This document shows positions 62,436 through 64,000 of a DNA stretch of 64,000 nucleotides, in pieces. The stretch is from Lobosporangium transversale (lineage: Eukaryota; Mortierellomycota; Mortierellomycetes; Mortierellales; Mortierellaceae), in assembly GCF_002105155.1 (NCBI RefSeq), contig NW_019028983.1:460001-524000 (forward strand), in the 5' to 3' direction. Both the position numbers and the translations under genes were made by a program. Numbering within the stretch: position 1 is the first letter of the stretch; the number at the start of each line of letters is the position of its first letter. The notes beneath the pieces were generated by a model. The model was not told the origin of the DNA and ran no database searches. It saw only the letters and a program-made list of their open reading frames with translations.

Positions 62436-62833
62436 CTTTACAAAGAGGATAAGGATGAAAAGTCACAGTTACAATATCGTAAAAAAAAAAAAGAAAAAAA
62501 AAAAAAGTCAGTTCCTGAAGAGACAACAATTGAGACAAATATTGAATCTTCGTGTTCGATCAAGTTGATCTTAAAAAAAAAAACTAATGTAAATGTTATA
62601 AGTGAGATAAATGATGTTCAGTGAATGCTCTTCACTGACTGACTAATAGCAAGGAGTGTCTAATCATACTTTGTGTTAATGTCGGAAAGTGTGTTGGTGA
62701 AAGTAAAAAAGAAATAGACCGAAAACTATTGTCAATTTTTAATCGTTATGTGTGACTGCGCGCTGAATCCTACATCCTTTTTGAACAAATTGCTTAACAC
62801 AAAACAACCTCTATTTTTTATTACATCAATATC
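62436..62833. promoter_or_regulatory. Divergent intergenic region between bL33m and SPF27
   Basis: The two starts (62435 minus, 62834 plus) are 398 bp apart. The region has A runs at about 62480-62504 and 62572-62583. No clear motif seen. Confidence 0.4.
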
Positions 62834-63981
62834 ATGAGCTCACAATTTAATCTGGACGCATTACCATGTAAGCAAGGAACGCATGTCATTAAAAAAGAAG
62901 AGGATAGAGCAACTACTTGAGGATCGCGCTATGCTTCATGAATCTTATGGCCTATTTCTAAACACCTTTCTTTTTTATTTTTTCCCTTTTCATTTTATTT
63001 TGGTGTTTAGATGTCGACAAACAAATCGATGAACCAGGTAAAAAAATGAATGAATGAAGAAAAAAAAAAAAAAAAAAAAGACCGAAAACATTAAATTGAT
63101 TTATAAATGTCTGTTTTTTTGCTTCCTGGATTTACAAGGTGTTCGCACCATGGTTGACAAGCTGATTGCAGCAGAGATGAAGCGCATGCCAAAACCTCGT
63201 GACCCTGCCTCTCTTTTCTCGGATATCGAGCTCTTCAAAGCGGATGAACTTTTGCAGCAGGAACTGGAGCGTGTTCGTAAAGGCAGACCAATGGAAACAT
63301 TGGATTTCTCTCGCTATCGTCTTGATCCGCCTACAGCATCAGCAACAGCATCAGCAACAGCATCATCATCTACTTCGTCATCAACCACAGGATCAGATTC
63401 GACTTCTGCAATAGAAGGCGGTATATCTGCCACATCCACACCTTCTGCATCTGAGGAATTACCCGAAGGACGTAAACTATGGCTCGAAGCCCTTGATAAT
63501 GCGAATGCGCAGCTGGAGCATCAAAGTCAACGGATCCTTAACCTGGAATTAATTCAAAAGTTTGGAAGCAATGCTTGGAATGTTCATAATTATCAAATGG
63601 AATACGATCTTAGCTTACTTCGGAAAGCTGTTGATGAAAAACGATCTGAAGTTGTGGAGCTAAACAAGCTGCGAAAGCGCGATCAGGTATTCTTTCCTAT
63701 TCTCCCTATATCTTCTATACAATATGAAGTGTTTATTAATACTAGTACATATTTGTTTACGTGATACTAAAATATGACCCCTACCCCTACAATTTTTGAT
63801 CTCGATCCTTTTTCAGACGGAGATTGCAGAGTCGCTGCAAAGGCTCGAGGCCAAATGGGCGGAGCTAATTAGCTCAACGTTACAAGTTGAAGTCGCTAGC
63901 ACATCTTTGGAGGCAGAACTCGCACAACTGAAAGAATACGAAGCCAAATTGAGTAAGGACCTTGGTGTATCCCTCTCTTAA
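62834..63981 (+). CDS. BCAS2: Pre-mRNA-splicing factor SPF27 (BCAS2/Cwf7 family)
   Basis: Four exons, 62834-62867, 63011-63037, 63139-63686 and 63817-63981, join in phase to 257 residues. The amino end (MSSQFNLDALPYVDKQIDEP then GVRTMVDKLIAAEMKRM) matches the family's LPYID...GVR...LI..E pattern. The rest is helical with heptads, for example LWLEALDNANAQLEHQSQRI, NYQMEYDLSLLRKAVDEKR and VASTSLEAELAQLKEYEAKL. A Thr/Ser/Ala linker separates them. SPF27 is a core member of the Prp19 (NTC) complex in the spliceosome. The second exon is only 27 bp. The stop codon lies 19 bp before the window end. Confidence 0.93.
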
Positions 63982-64000
63982 CTATCTAAGTCATAGAGCT

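Overview
The window is nuclear DNA of a filamentous, early-diverging fungus, most likely a Mortierellomycotina-type Mucoromycota. The basis is as follows. Genes are split by many short GT-AG introns. Non-coding DNA is extremely rich in poly(A)/poly(T) runs of 20-35 bases and in AT and ATT microsatellites. The protein set is fungal (Met2, Aro8-type aminotransferase, Tvp23, Gpi18, Nhp2). A clear UFL1 is also present, a gene missing from the model yeasts. The species assignment is inference; the gene models were built by hand from splice sites, phase and protein similarity known from memory.

Layout from left to right: first exon of importin alpha (-); otubain-type deubiquitinase (+); a 5-kb gene-poor AT-rich stretch; a large low-complexity F-box-like protein (+); a divergent 14-3-3 protein (-); the WD40 splicing factor PLRG1/Prp46 (-); a gene-poor stretch with a decayed coding remnant; the 13-exon phosphoinositide phosphatase SAC1 (-); mitochondrial 2-oxoglutarate dehydrogenase E1 (+); a possible tiny three-exon gene (-); a TBC-domain RabGAP (+); an intronless LRR protein (+); TVP23 (-); an Aro8/KAT2-type aminotransferase (-); a 1729-residue protein with about 33 copies of an 11-residue GW repeat and two zinc knuckles (-); acylaminoacyl-peptidase (-); UFL1 (+); CDC73 (-); GPI18/PIGV (+); a kynurenine-aminotransferase-type enzyme (+); NHP2 (+); MET2 (+); mitochondrial ribosomal protein bL33m (-); and the splicing factor SPF27/BCAS2 (+).

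Most genes are housekeeping and are not an operon or cluster. Recurrent themes are nuclear RNA processing and transcription (PLRG1 and SPF27 both belong to the Prp19 complex; NHP2; CDC73), ubiquitin-like biology (otubain, UFL1), membrane/Golgi/ER functions (SAC1, TVP23, RabGAP, GPI18) and amino-acid metabolism (Met2, two PLP aminotransferases). Three tight head-to-head pairs probably share promoters: APEH/UFL1 (180 bp between start codons), CDC73/GPI18 (142 bp) and bL33m/SPF27 (about 400 bp).

The best candidates for something undescribed are the GW-repeat zinc-knuckle protein, which looks like an Argonaute-hook platform, and the presence of the UFMylation ligase in a fungus. bL33m is a small gene of three short exons that is easy to overlook.
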